Source of the DNA: CAWUKT01 sp963923035
GTDB lineage: Bacteria; Bacteroidota; Bacteroidia; J057; JADKCL01
Length of the DNA: 64,000 nucleotides
Assembly: GCA_963923035.1 (NCBI GenBank)
Contig: CAWUKT010000007.1
Location: forward strand, 62,001 to 126,000
Direction: 5' to 3'
This document shows, piece by piece, positions 8,713 through 18,232 of this stretch; position 1 is the stretch's first letter, and each line of letters starts with the position of its first letter. The position numbers were made by a program, and so were the translations under genes. The notes under the pieces are model-generated. The model saw only the letters and a list, made by a program, of their open reading frames with translations. It was not told the origin of the DNA and ran no database searches.

Positions 8713-11631
8713 ATGGAAAAACTTCGATGCTTCCTGTGGGTGCTGGTATGGGCCATCGGGGGAACCCAAGTAAACGGGCAGGCTCCTGTATCCATCCAAG
8801 TCTTCCACAATACAATCGAACTCACCTATAACGGCCCCTTTACCGCCCAGGATTTTTTGTACTGGGACCTTGGAGACGGGACCGTCATTCCACAATACAG
8901 CAATGGAGGCCATTCTTATACTCAATTTGCCCATGCCTTCCCTCCAATTGATTCCACTTACCAAGCCATTCTGGTGGCTTCCGACGGGAATGGCCCCGCC
9001 CAATTGGATACCCTGTCAATTGTCATTCAATGCCCGGTTCCCCAGCCCCAATTCACTTATACCTATCGCTGCGACACCGTTTCATTCCTGGATTTTACCC
9101 ATAGCATCTGTGACTACGACCTGCTGTGGGATTTTGGAGATGGAACCACCAGTACGGACGACAACCCGATCCATATTTATAACCCCAGCTCCCCGAATAC
9201 AAGCTATGTGGCCCTTACCGCTTCGAAAAAAAGCAATCCGGCCATCACCCAAACCATTTTTCTCCCCCTAGAAAAAGGCGGGGCCTATACGGAAAGGGAT
9301 TGGCCCTACCGCGGAAATACGCCGCTGCCCTACAAGGCGGTTCCATTTGACTGGCTTTGGCCAGCTGCTTACCCCGGCGATACCAATGGCAACAAAGTCG
9401 AGGACAAGCTCCAGTCCAGTGGAAGCCCCCAAGATGTCGTGGTCGCCCTGAATAGATGGGACCGCAGCGAGGATTCTCTGCGCAGTTATTTTGGAGGGTG
9501 GGGAAATGGCGTGTCGTATGTCGGTAAATACATCGCTGTGGTCTGTCTGGAAGCCGTTTCACCCAGCCAGTTGAATGCCCTGGCCCAAGATTCCCTGGTC
9601 TGGATGGTGTTTGGGGATGCCAAGGAGGCTGTTTTGTGTCTGGATACAGCGACGTATGTACACGGAATGAATGACTTGCCGGGAAATGTTGGCTCGACCC
9701 TTCAAAGCAACTACGGCAACCAAAAGGCCCAGGGGGAAGGGGTTTTGATCGGCCTGCTGGACATTGGGATCGCTGATGAGCGGATTCCTGGCTTTCAGCG
9801 CACCAAGATCAACCCTGACCGCAGCTATGATATTGTCTCGGATACCCCCGGAATGCCATTCACAATGAATTCCCACGGTCTGCTGATGGCGCAAAGCATG
9901 GTTGGGGGTTGGAACCGGAGTGACTATGCAAAGGGAGCAGCCCCCTGTTCTAAAATCGCGGACATCAAGGTGGTGGATGAAAATGGACAATCCAGCATGA
10001 GCGATATCATAAGGGGATTGGAGTGGCTGATTGCGCAGGGCGATATCAAAGTGGCCTGTATCCCCCTGGATTATCCCACCCATACGGATGGGCACGACCC
10101 ACTGAGCGAACTGGTGAATGTGGCCCGGAACATGGACATCCTGTGCATCGTGGCGGGCGGAAATGATTCCACCCGCACCATTGGAGCTCCCGGGGCCGCC
10201 CGGGAAGCCTTGACAGTTGCCAACTTGCAAAACGCGCCGACGGGGCAAGCCTTTTCCCTCGTGGCCAATCCGAGCAATAGCCAGGGGCTTGCCAGCAATG
10301 TGGATGCGCGAAAGCCAGATGTAGGCGTTCTGGGTAGCTCAACGCGCATGTTCGGCTCCTATGCGCCGGTGGCGGAGACGGCTCCCTTTTCGGGAAGCTC
10401 CATTTCGGCCGCCCTTGCGGCCGGTGCGGTCGCCTGTATCCGCTCCTACCGTCCCCGATTTCGGCCCGATCAGATAAAGCAACTCCTCGCCATGACCGCT
10501 ACGGATATCGGAGTCCCGGGATGGGACGCCCAAAGCGGAATCGGTTACCTCAATGCCTTCCATGCCGTCCAGGTGCTGGATACCGGCCCAAAATGGACCA
10601 TTTCCTTCCCCAAAAATCCTGATGAATCCCAATGGAATGAAACCAAATTGAGGGTGGACTCCTTGGGACCGATCAAAGCGGGGGAGAAAGTCACCCTCGA
10701 AGTGGAGGTCAACAACGCCTCCCCGGGCACCGTCTCGGAGGTGGACCTCAAGCTGTTCGGTTCTCGATACGGAACCCACTTTGAGCAGTGGTTCCTGACC
10801 CACAAGACATTGCCCACTCTGGATACCGGCACGAGTTTGATTTCATTGTCATTTTCGGCCCCTGTTGACCTTCCCCGTCTCTGCTTCCGCGCCGAACTCT
10901 CCCATCCATTGGATACCACCGACCTCGACAATACCATCCGCAACAATTACTCCGAGCGAACCGCCGCGACCGGGGAGGAAGTGGAGATTTGTTTTCAGGT
11001 CACCAATCCCACTGGCAAAGCCAATTCGGTCCTGATTGCTCTTCATGACAGCCTTCCGGAATGTTGGGAGGTCAAATTTGAAAATGGGCAGGAGTCCATC
11101 GTTCTGAATTTTGAGGCGGGGGATCCCCCTCAGGATATATGCGTTTCGGTACAATTGGATACAGCTTGCTGTGACAGCATCTCCAACCAGTGGCCCTGGA
11201 TGATCACGGAGTCGATCCCCGGACAATGCGGCGGATGTTGCTTGGATTCGCTGCAATTCTCAATTGTCGTAACGGGCATTGGCTGTGACAATCTAAACCA
11301 GCAAAACGGAGTTGAGATTTTGCTGATCACCCAACCCTATCAGATCGAACTCACTTCCAGTGGTTTTGACCATCAGCCTCCGTTCATTTCCCTGCACCCC
11401 AATCCTACCCGAAACCGTGTCCATTTGCAGGCCCAGGCCCTTCCCCCCGGCCCCGTCCAGCTGACCCTCACTTCTATTCAAGGCGTCCCCATTTGGAAAG
11501 GAGAATCCTCAGCTGATGTTTTCAATGCCCAAGGGATACAGCTTGACCTCAGTCCACTGCCAGCGGGGATGTATCATCTGAGAATTGAGGGAGAAAATTG
11601 GTTTAGGGTGAAAAAAATCATCCGTCTATGA
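8713..11631 (+). CDS. T9SS-secreted subtilisin-like serine protease (S8) with N-terminal PKD domains
   Basis: The 972-residue protein starts at ATG 8713, which gives a good signal peptide (MEKLRCFLWVLVWAIGGTQV). Two PKD-like modules come first (YWDLGDGT and LWDFGDGTT). The S8 catalytic domain follows with Asp350 (GLLDIGIADE), His388 (NSHGLLMA) and Ser563 (SGSSISAALAAG); AGGNDS supplies the probable oxyanion Asn. Ig-like modules with cysteine pairs follow, and the C-terminus is a type A T9SS sorting domain (ISLHPNPTRNRVHLQ ... LPAGMYHLRI). The motifs deviate from textbook DTG and GTSMAAP, but all three catalytic residues are present. Its stop overlaps the CHAT gene start by 4 bp (ATGA), so the two are translationally coupled. 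Confidence 0.88.
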   Translation: MEKLRCFLWVLVWAIGGTQVNGQAPVSIQVFHNTIELTYNGPFTAQDFLYWDLGDGTVIPQYSNGGHSYTQFAHAFPPIDSTYQAILVASDGNGPAQLDTLSIVIQCPVPQPQFTYTYRCDTVSFLDFTHSICDYDLLWDFGDGTTSTDDNPIHIYNPSSPNTSYVALTASKKSNPAITQTIFLPLEKGGAYTERDWPYRGNTPLPYKAVPFDWLWPAAYPGDTNGNKVEDKLQSSGSPQDVVVALNRWDRSEDSLRSYFGGWGNGVSYVGKYIAVVCLEAVSPSQLNALAQDSLVWMVFGDAKEAVLCLDTATYVHGMNDLPGNVGSTLQSNYGNQKAQGEGVLIGLLDIGIADERIPGFQRTKINPDRSYDIVSDTPGMPFTMNSHGLLMAQSMVGGWNRSDYAKGAAPCSKIADIKVVDENGQSSMSDIIRGLEWLIAQGDIKVACIPLDYPTHTDGHDPLSELVNVARNMDILCIVAGGNDSTRTIGAPGAAREALTVANLQNAPTGQAFSLVANPSNSQGLASNVDARKPDVGVLGSSTRMFGSYAPVAETAPFSGSSISAALAAGAVACIRSYRPRFRPDQIKQLLAMTATDIGVPGWDAQSGIGYLNAFHAVQVLDTGPKWTISFPKNPDESQWNETKLRVDSLGPIKAGEKVTLEVEVNNASPGTVSEVDLKLFGSRYGTHFEQWFLTHKTLPTLDTGTSLISLSFSAPVDLPRLCFRAELSHPLDTTDLDNTIRNNYSERTAATGEEVEICFQVTNPTGKANSVLIALHDSLPECWEVKFENGQESIVLNFEAGDPPQDICVSVQLDTACCDSISNQWPWMITESIPGQCGGCCLDSLQFSIVVTGIGCDNLNQQNGVEILLITQPYQIELTSSGFDHQPPFISLHPNPTRNRVHLQAQALPPGPVQLTLTSIQGVPIWKGESSADVFNAQGIQLDLSPLPAGMYHLRIEGENWFRVKKIIRL

Positions 11632-14363
11632 ACCGAATCATTTTGATGGTAGTGTTGATGGGCTCCTGCTTTCAGGTGCTTTGGGGGCAAACAGAGCTTC
11701 TCGAGGACCGTTGGCGAGCAGTGAAAAGACACTCCGATTCATTGGTGGAGGAAGGAGACTATGTTGGCGCCAAAGAGGGGTGGGCCACATTGGCGGGGGA
11801 AGCCCATGCGCAGGGCCAGACCGCGATCTGGATCGCGGGCCAGGCTCAAATCGGGACCATCATGGCCCGATACGAAGGAAATCTGGAAAGAGCCAGTGGT
11901 TATCTGGATTCCATTGGCTCTTTGATCGAATTTCCATTCCCGGACAGTGCTACCCATCGGGAATTCCTCGATGTATCCTTGCTGGCAGGTTTTATCGCCG
12001 AACGACTCGGCGACTTTCCGCTGGCCCTCCAATGGTATGAACGGGCTGCTTTCCTGTTTTTTTCCAGCCCAACTTCTCCCCAAGAGTTGATCCCCCGAAT
12101 CTTTGGTTCTGCCGGAAATATCTATACCCGAATGGGCGATTATGAAGCGGCAGAATTGCGGCTCAGTTATGGTTTCCGATGGGCCATCCGGGAGCGGAAC
12201 CCCAAGGAGATGGTGCGTTTTTCCAGCGACCTTGGAATCCTATTCGAAGACTCTGAACAGCTCCCCCATGCCAGACGCACTTATGAAAAAGTGCTCCCTA
12301 TCCTCGATCAGGTGCCCTCTCTCGATCACGGAACCTACCTCCTCAACTACGCCATTACTCTGGATCGACTCCAACAGCAGGAACCAACGATCTCACATGA
12401 GGGGATCAATGGGCTTTTGGATACAGCAGAACAGCAATTTAAACTCGCCCGGCAAGTGGAGAACAGTTGGCGGGTCTATTCCAAATTGGGATTTCTGGAA
12501 AGGGTGCAGGGAGAACGAAAAATGGAAACAGGTCAATGGGAGAAAGCCCATACCCATTTTGAACAATCCTTGGCCTGGTTATACCAAGGAGAGCCCCAAG
12601 GAAGTCGACGGGAGTTTGGAAAGACCTTGGTTCCCATGGCAAAGAACTACCGCCAGCAAGGACAAATAGAAAAAGCTCTCCAAACCCTCCAAGCTGCTCT
12701 TCAGCACAATTTGACCCACTACTCTCCTTCCTCCATGTACGATTTGCCCCCCAAAGACTCTCTTTATCTGGAAAACAATTTATGGGAAAGTCTATGGGAA
12801 ATGGCGCTCTGCCATGAGGAGCTTTTCCATCAGACGGATTCAATTTCGTATCTGAAGCGGGCCCTCGACTGCCACCAGCTGATGTATGCCATTGAGCAGC
12901 TGATGCACCAAACGTATAGCCGCTTCGGGTCTAAGGAGCTGCTTTCCGCAGATCGTCATGCCCGCACCGGGCACGCCCTCGAACTCGGTTGGCATATGTT
13001 TCAAATCACTCAGGAACAATCTTATATCGAGCAGGCCTTCCTAGCTGCCGAACAAGGCAAGGCCAATGTGCTCCTTGAAAAATGGCAAGACCGTGGATAC
13101 GTTGAACGGGGAATCATCTCTGGCGACTGGGTTCAAAAGATGGAACCCGGGGAAAGGAAACAGCAGAAGGCCTGGTTGAAGGAAGTGCAAAAGAGCCTGA
13201 GGGACAATGGTCAAGTCCTGGTTGAATATTGGCTGGCTGAGGAGGAACTGTTCATCTTCGTCGTCGACTCAACCCGGATTCAACTGCTGAAACAGCAGTT
13301 GGAAGCCCCTTTGGCGGACCATGTCCTCTCCTTTCGGACCACGATTCAGGCCATGAATCGCTCCCTCGACCTGACCCAACGCCCGTCCACCCTCAACGAT
13401 TTCGCTCAAAGGGCCCATTCCTGGTACCAGTTGTTGATCGAACCGGTCGAAAAAGCTGGGTTTAAGGACCTCAAACGCTGGGTGGTGGTTCCGGATGGGG
13501 CCTTGTTTTTGCTCCCCTTCTCCACTCTGATCTCCCGTTTGCCTGATGGTCGCTCTGATTTTGACCTCACCTACCTCCCCTATGCGTTCAGTTCCTCGTA
13601 CTCAGCACGTTTTTTCCATTTGAATTCCCAGCCTTCTTCCCTTCTCCATCCTACTACTTACCTGGGTGTCGCTCCCCAAACTTTCCATCGTTTGCCAGCT
13701 CTCCACGGTTCAGAAGCGTTTGTGGAGTCGTGGCAAACAGCATTGGGAGGAGAAGTCCTCACGGGAAATGAGGCTTCACGCTCCCAAATCTTCCGCGAAG
13801 CGCCCGAGTCCAGTCTATTGGTCTTTTTTACCCACGCCAAAGCCCAGCTGGCGTCCGATCAGCTTAAGTCGGAGCCGGTCCTGTACCTCTCGGGAACGGA
13901 TTCGGTGAGCATGGATGACTTGGCGCATCCGGATGTTCAACTTCAGGCTGAATTGGCCCTGCTGTTGGCCTGCGAGACGCAGGTCGGGCGCATCGCACCG
14001 GGGGAAGGCATGGCCGGCTTGGGGGAAAGTTTCTTCCTGGCCGGGTGCCAAAGTACCATTGCGACGTATTGGTCGACGAGCAGCCAGGAAACCCAGGAAA
14101 TGGGCAATTATCTCATGGAGTTTCTCTCTGCCGGATGGCCGAAAGACCTTTCCCTGTTGAAGGCGCAGGAGAAATTCCGGGCCCAGCGCTCGGCTTTGCA
14201 TTACAGCGCCTCGCCCTTTTACTGGGGATCGATGAGCTTGTCCGGGAACCCGCTGCCTTTGCGGCTCAATCAGGGAAAAGACCATTCATGGAGCTGGTAT
14301 GGATTGGGATTGGTTATCGGGCTCGTTCTGTTGTGGCTGGGCTGGCGAATTCGCAAAGACTGA
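11628..14363 (+). CDS. TPR and CHAT (caspase-like) domain protein, membrane-anchored
   Basis: The 911-residue protein has a signal peptide (MNRIILMVVLMGSCFQVLWG). About 450 residues of TPR-like helical repeats follow (for example DYEAAELRLSYGFRWAIRER), then a CHAT protease domain with His736 (FFTHAKAQ) and Cys782 (LLACETQVG), both at the expected spacing. A C-terminal membrane helix (GLGLVIGLVLLWLGW) is followed by a basic tail. CHAT proteases are relatives of caspases and separase and are often activated by a partner protein. The signal peptide and C-terminal helix suggest the protease domain faces the periplasm. Coupling to the S8 gene suggests joint function, for instance one activating the other. 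The stop codon abuts the opposing gene's stop with no gap. Confidence 0.88.
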   Translation: MNRIILMVVLMGSCFQVLWGQTELLEDRWRAVKRHSDSLVEEGDYVGAKEGWATLAGEAHAQGQTAIWIAGQAQIGTIMARYEGNLERASGYLDSIGSLIEFPFPDSATHREFLDVSLLAGFIAERLGDFPLALQWYERAAFLFFSSPTSPQELIPRIFGSAGNIYTRMGDYEAAELRLSYGFRWAIRERNPKEMVRFSSDLGILFEDSEQLPHARRTYEKVLPILDQVPSLDHGTYLLNYAITLDRLQQQEPTISHEGINGLLDTAEQQFKLARQVENSWRVYSKLGFLERVQGERKMETGQWEKAHTHFEQSLAWLYQGEPQGSRREFGKTLVPMAKNYRQQGQIEKALQTLQAALQHNLTHYSPSSMYDLPPKDSLYLENNLWESLWEMALCHEELFHQTDSISYLKRALDCHQLMYAIEQLMHQTYSRFGSKELLSADRHARTGHALELGWHMFQITQEQSYIEQAFLAAEQGKANVLLEKWQDRGYVERGIISGDWVQKMEPGERKQQKAWLKEVQKSLRDNGQVLVEYWLAEEELFIFVVDSTRIQLLKQQLEAPLADHVLSFRTTIQAMNRSLDLTQRPSTLNDFAQRAHSWYQLLIEPVEKAGFKDLKRWVVVPDGALFLLPFSTLISRLPDGRSDFDLTYLPYAFSSSYSARFFHLNSQPSSLLHPTTYLGVAPQTFHRLPALHGSEAFVESWQTALGGEVLTGNEASRSQIFREAPESSLLVFFTHAKAQLASDQLKSEPVLYLSGTDSVSMDDLAHPDVQLQAELALLLACETQVGRIAPGEGMAGLGESFFLAGCQSTIATYWSTSSQETQEMGNYLMEFLSAGWPKDLSLLKAQEKFRAQRSALHYSASPFYWGSMSLSGNPLPLRLNQGKDHSWSWYGLGLVIGLVLLWLGWRIRKD

Positions 14364-15137
14364 TCACTCATGGATGCTTTCGACCAGTTCCTTCGCAGCT
14401 TTTTTGACCTCAGGAACGGCAAACTCCTTTGATGTCAGGACATTTTCCAAGTGTGGCAATGCTTTGATCGTTTGCCCATCCATCAGATAGGCCACCGCCA
14501 ACAGCCAATTGGTCCAATAGTGGTCAGCATGGGTGATGGGGAATGGTTCCGGGAGAAGCGGCTCCAAAATGGCGATGGCGGAAGCTCGATGGTCCAAATG
14601 TAAATGGGCATCGGCCAGCGCGAGCTGGGCCTGGCGGTTATTGGGGCTCGATGCAGGGACTTGGGCCAAATCTTCCAGCGCCTGCTCATAGTCCTGGTTG
14701 ATATAGGCCCGAAACGGGGCTTGGGATCCTGCGCCCATTCCAATTTCCAACTGAAAGGGAACTTCTCGGTGCAGGTCCCGCGCGATTTGCGCGGGGGAAT
14801 TGGATCGGGGCCAGAAGATGACCAACAACAAGATTGCGGCCGCAACTGCTCCCACATAGAGGTACATGGTTCGGGAGCGGGACTGAGGAGGAGCTACCTG
14901 GAGGGCATTTTGTACTTGCTTCCGAGCCACTTCCAATTCTTCTTCCGGTATTTCGTCTACAACGTCATGGACCAATTGCGAGGCCCTCAATTCCAAGGCT
15001 CCTTTCACCCACTTAATCTGCTCCAATTGCGCAGCCAGTTCTGGATCCGCTTCCAATCGCACCTGGAATGCCTGGTTCTCCTGCTCGGTCATCTCTCCGG
15101 CCAGGTATTTCTCCAATTGGGGGTCTAAATTTTCCAT
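14364..15137 (-). CDS. Anti-sigma-like single-pass membrane protein with TPR-like C-terminus
   Basis: The 257-residue protein has an acidic N-terminal segment (DPQLEKYLAGEMTEQENQAF) of the kind found in Bacteroidota anti-sigma factors. One membrane helix lies at about residues 90-107 (MYLYVGAVAAAILLLVIFW), and the periplasmic part is helical and TPR-like (YINQDYEQALEDLAQVP; LALADAHLHLDHRASAI). The start overlaps the end of the sigma factor gene by 13 bp, so the two are coupled. It probably holds or releases the sigma factor in response to a periplasmic signal. No zinc-binding HxxxCxxC motif is visible, so the anti-sigma role rests on layout and partner gene. Confidence 0.72.
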   Translation of the reverse strand: MENLDPQLEKYLAGEMTEQENQAFQVRLEADPELAAQLEQIKWVKGALELRASQLVHDVVDEIPEEELEVARKQVQNALQVAPPQSRSRTMYLYVGAVAAAILLLVIFWPRSNSPAQIARDLHREVPFQLEIGMGAGSQAPFRAYINQDYEQALEDLAQVPASSPNNRQAQLALADAHLHLDHRASAIAILEPLLPEPFPITHADHYWTNWLLAVAYLMDGQTIKALPHLENVLTSKEFAVPEVKKAAKELVESIHE

Positions 15138-15733
15138 TCCAACTCCTTTGCCAACCGTAAAAATTCAGGATCTGCCTCCAAATTCGCTTTCAGCTTCTTC
15201 AAGCAGCGGGACTTGGTATTGGCAACGCTGGCCGCGTTCTTGTAGGTTAATATCTGCGCGATTTCCACCAACCTGATCCCCAAAAGCTGTCGATCTACTA
15301 TCTCCAGGCACTTTTTACCCATCCTTTCAAAGAAATTCCGCACGATCGTACGGGCCTCTTCCTTGACCAGCATAAAATCTGGTTCAACAGGGGTTGCCCC
15401 GGCGATTTCCCTTAACCGTTGATCCTCGAACAAATCAGGGAACTTCTTTTTCCACCTCTGCCACCACTTTATCCAACAAATTCTCTCCAAATAACGCCCA
15501 AGGGAACTTTTTCCTTGAAACTTATCCCCCCGAACGTTGACCACCAATATGGCCATCCCTTCCTGAAAAACATCCTCCCCATCTTCACGCCGACCTCCCC
15601 GCTTAAGAACGTAGTTCAAAACATAGGGGAAATGCCGCTGGTACAAATACCGCAATTCCTCCCTCGCCGGGCCACCGCCTTTGATGGCCCGAATGATTTC
15701 TTCATCGGTAAACTTGGAAGACTTTCGACGCAT
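15125..15733 (-). CDS. Sigma-70 family (ECF-like) RNA polymerase sigma factor
   Basis: The 202-residue protein has a region 2 helix set (EELRYLYQRHFPYVLNYVLK, then EDVFQEGMAILVVNV and a Trp-rich YLERICWIKWWQRW). Region 4 ends in a helix-turn-helix (RLVEIAQILTYKNAASVANT). Size and two-domain layout fit ECF sigma factors. It is coupled to a membrane TPR protein and faces the S8/CHAT pair, an arrangement suggesting control of secreted proteolysis, although the target promoters are unknown. Confidence 0.88.
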   Translation of the reverse strand: MRRKSSKFTDEEIIRAIKGGGPAREELRYLYQRHFPYVLNYVLKRGGRREDGEDVFQEGMAILVVNVRGDKFQGKSSLGRYLERICWIKWWQRWKKKFPDLFEDQRLREIAGATPVEPDFMLVKEEARTIVRNFFERMGKKCLEIVDRQLLGIRLVEIAQILTYKNAASVANTKSRCLKKLKANLEADPEFLRLAKELEWKI

Positions 15734-15918
15734 GGGGAGAGCAAAACGTATCTTTAAACAATTTACAGTGCCGCCATCTCAAAAAAAAATTAAAAAAAGT
15801 CCTGTCGAGGTGTATATGTTTTCTCCGCCCAAGGAACTAAGGGGTACACACAAACGGAATTGCCAATCTCACTGAGTTCGATTGGACCTTTTCGTTTTGG
15901 TTCTTTTTGCTCTTGCGT

Positions 15919-15942
15919 AGAGGAGTCTTGGACGACTCTTCT
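15919..15942 (+). promoter_or_regulatory. Hairpin in the 5' region of the 246-residue secreted protein gene
   Basis: A 9-bp stem (AGAGGAGTC / GACTCTTCT, one G-T pair) with a 6-nt loop lies 47 bp upstream of the ATG at 15990. No T tract follows. It could be a 5'UTR structure or chance; function is not known. Confidence 0.3.
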
Positions 15943-15989
15943 CAGGTGGCCACCGACCTTATTTTCCTTTTCATTTCAAATCTGAAACC

Positions 15990-16730
15990 ATGAAAACTTC
16001 ATACATGTTGAAGGGGCAATTGTATTGCCCGTGGCCCCTTATTGCCCTTATTTTTCTGCTCATCCCGACTATTCTTTCGGCTCAGAATGAGGCTTCTTTT
16101 CGTTTGGAAGACGTCGAAGAATGGTGGGACGTCGAGGAAATTGATCCCTGCCGGGTCGATTACATCTGTCTTGAATTCAATCTTCAGGTACCTACGGCTC
16201 TCCAATCGGGGCGAATCGCGCTTGATTTACAAGGGATTCAACTCGCTGATGGAGCGGGAAACATCGTGATTGGACAGGTGGATGGTTCATCTCTGCCCCA
16301 TCAGGCCCTTTCGTGGGCGCCCCAAACCCAGGTGCTTGAGGTTGAATGTCCATCCGGATCGCAATCCCTTCAATGGACGATTCATCTCAAGGTCAATGGT
16401 GCTCAGTCTCCCGGTCATTTCGCGTGGGAAACGCGGGTTTCTGGCGGCGTGGTCATCGAGAACCTGGATGCTTTCAAAATGCCCCCCTCAAAGCTCCCCA
16501 AATGGCGAATTCATGCAGAAGAGGCAGCAATCGTGGTCATCCGTGATGAATCCCCAGCCGATCCCTGGAACTGCGCGTTGTTTGATCTCCAGGGAAAACA
16601 ACTTCTGCGACGCCCACACATCCAGGGAAACTCCATTTCCATCCCCAAAGGGATTGGAGCCCAAGGCTGGTATGTCCTCTTGATCTGGGACGACCAGCAG
16701 CATTTTCGGACGAAAATTTTTCGGAATTGA
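15990..16730 (+). CDS. Small secreted protein with T9SS-like C-terminal domain
   Basis: The 246-residue protein has a signal peptide (PLIALIFLLIPTILSAQNEA) and a cohesin-like or Ig-like beta domain at about residues 40-160. Its C-terminus (CALFDLQGKQLLRRPHIQG, then IGAQGWYVLLIWDDQQ) matches the layout of a type A T9SS sorting domain. ATG 15990 and an in-frame ATG at residue 6 are both possible starts. It is transcribed away from the sigma factor gene and could be a target of that sigma factor, which is inference only. Confidence 0.65.
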   Translation: MKTSYMLKGQLYCPWPLIALIFLLIPTILSAQNEASFRLEDVEEWWDVEEIDPCRVDYICLEFNLQVPTALQSGRIALDLQGIQLADGAGNIVIGQVDGSSLPHQALSWAPQTQVLEVECPSGSQSLQWTIHLKVNGAQSPGHFAWETRVSGGVVIENLDAFKMPPSKLPKWRIHAEEAAIVVIRDESPADPWNCALFDLQGKQLLRRPHIQGNSISIPKGIGAQGWYVLLIWDDQQHFRTKIFRN

Positions 16731-16736
16731 CTGACT

Positions 16737-16763
16737 CTGAGCGCTCCCTTCGGGGGCGCTCAG
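16737..16763. terminator. Bidirectional terminator between convergent genes
   Basis: A near-perfect 12-bp GC-rich stem (CTGAGCGCTCCC / GGGGGCGCTCAG) has a 3-nt loop; it is followed on the plus strand by CCTTTGTTTT. It begins 6 bp after the stop of the 246-residue gene and overlaps the last codon region of the convergent gene. Confidence 0.75.
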
Positions 16764-18232
16764 CCTTTGTTTTGCATCCACCAGTCTTCCAATTTCTCTC
16801 GGACCCAATCCAGGTGCGCGCCCTGTTGCTCCGACAATTCCTCCCTCATTTTCGACGCCTTCAGACGTGCTTGGGCGGGCAAATCTCCATCTAGCCGGGC
16901 CAGGCGCTTCACATGGAGGTGGAATGCCTCATACTTCGAAATCCTGGCTGCGGGAATTTTTTGCTCATTCCTCGATAGATACTTCCGGAAACTTTCGAGC
17001 TCACCCGGCAAATCGTCCTCCCTTTTTCCCAACTCGTAGAGTCCCTTGATCAATAGCAAACGTCCATCCAGCAAATAAAAAATATCATCGGGACTGTTCA
17101 CCAGTTCGTGAAGGGCCTTGATGGATGCTGAGTAGTCCTGGGAAAAGAAGAAAAATGCCCCTCGAAAGAATAGCCCAGCCCGTTCCTGATGAGGCTTGGG
17201 CAACTCACTTAAGCATTGTGAAGCCTCATTCTCCAACCACTCCAACTCGCCCGCCTTCGCCATGAAAAACACGATGTTCTTAAAATGCTGTGGGTTGAGA
17301 CCAACCTCCCCGGACGAATCGTGAAAAAGTCTCTCCTTCAAACCCGATTTGTAAAACTCTGCCAATTCCCTTTGCCAAACCTTCCCCCCACGATTGATGA
17401 GCCGCACCAAGTGGTTGATGTACAACTGGGTCAACTTCCGGGCTTCCTGCTCTTCAATTCGACTTTGGCCTTGCAACAAGGTTTTCCGAAAATCGTGGAA
17501 ACGATCCATGTCTTCCTCTTCAGATAATACCTCCCAGAACTTCAGGTACAAAACTGCAACCAACGGGAGCTGGGAGAGATGACCTCGCGCCCAATTAATG
17601 ACCTCAGATAAAAAGTGGATTTCCTGATGGCTTTCGGTTCCCAAAACAAGGTCTTGGTTTCGGGCCAGGCAAGCCCACCTGAGCTTTTGCGTTGCGAATT
17701 CCGTATCGATCGCTTTGTGTGCCTGAAGCGTCGAAGGAACTTTCGGGCGAGAGCTTTTTGCCAATTGGGTGTGGTGACGATGGGATTGGAACTCACATTG
17801 AAGTTTCAATTCGCTCTGGGTTTCAGGCTCCTGCAACTTCTCCAATTTCCGCAGCAAGGCCTTGTAATTCTCCTGTTCCCCGAGCTTTTCCAACGCCTTC
17901 AACTGAAAGAATCCCTCCCAGGCGGAACTGCTCTGCATCTCTTCCCACGCCAGGAATTTATAGAGCTCTACCAGCAATTCACTCCGCTTTTTCTCAAATA
18001 AACTCAATGGGTTGGCGGAACTAGGGAATAGTTCCTGCGCCAGTGCCCGCTTGGACACCTCTTCCCGAGCCAAAAGCGCGCGCTGATACTGTTCCCAGAA
18101 TTGGGAAAACTTCCTTCTATGGGGCACCCAAGGTCCCTGCATCCAAAAACCAAAGTCTTTCCTCTGGCGATCCGATAATGCCAGAACCAAAGCACTGCAC
18201 CTTCCAAATTGAATGGAATCACTGTTTGACAT
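16760..18232 (-). CDS. Uncharacterised helical (TPR-like) cytosolic protein
   Basis: The 490-residue protein has no signal peptide or membrane helix. It is almost entirely alpha-helical, with heptad and TPR-like stretches (for example FFRGAFFFFSQDYSASIKAL). It is rich in Lys, Glu and aromatic residues, and long Gln/Glu/Lys segments lie around residues 110-160. I recognise no catalytic motif. The full-length open frame with consistent codon use supports a real gene. A scaffold or regulatory repeat protein is a reasonable guess but not demonstrated. Confidence 0.65.
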   Translation of the reverse strand: MSNSDSIQFGRCSALVLALSDRQRKDFGFWMQGPWVPHRRKFSQFWEQYQRALLAREEVSKRALAQELFPSSANPLSLFEKKRSELLVELYKFLAWEEMQSSSAWEGFFQLKALEKLGEQENYKALLRKLEKLQEPETQSELKLQCEFQSHRHHTQLAKSSRPKVPSTLQAHKAIDTEFATQKLRWACLARNQDLVLGTESHQEIHFLSEVINWARGHLSQLPLVAVLYLKFWEVLSEEEDMDRFHDFRKTLLQGQSRIEEQEARKLTQLYINHLVRLINRGGKVWQRELAEFYKSGLKERLFHDSSGEVGLNPQHFKNIVFFMAKAGELEWLENEASQCLSELPKPHQERAGLFFRGAFFFFSQDYSASIKALHELVNSPDDIFYLLDGRLLLIKGLYELGKREDDLPGELESFRKYLSRNEQKIPAARISKYEAFHLHVKRLARLDGDLPAQARLKASKMREELSEQQGAHLDWVREKLEDWWMQNKG

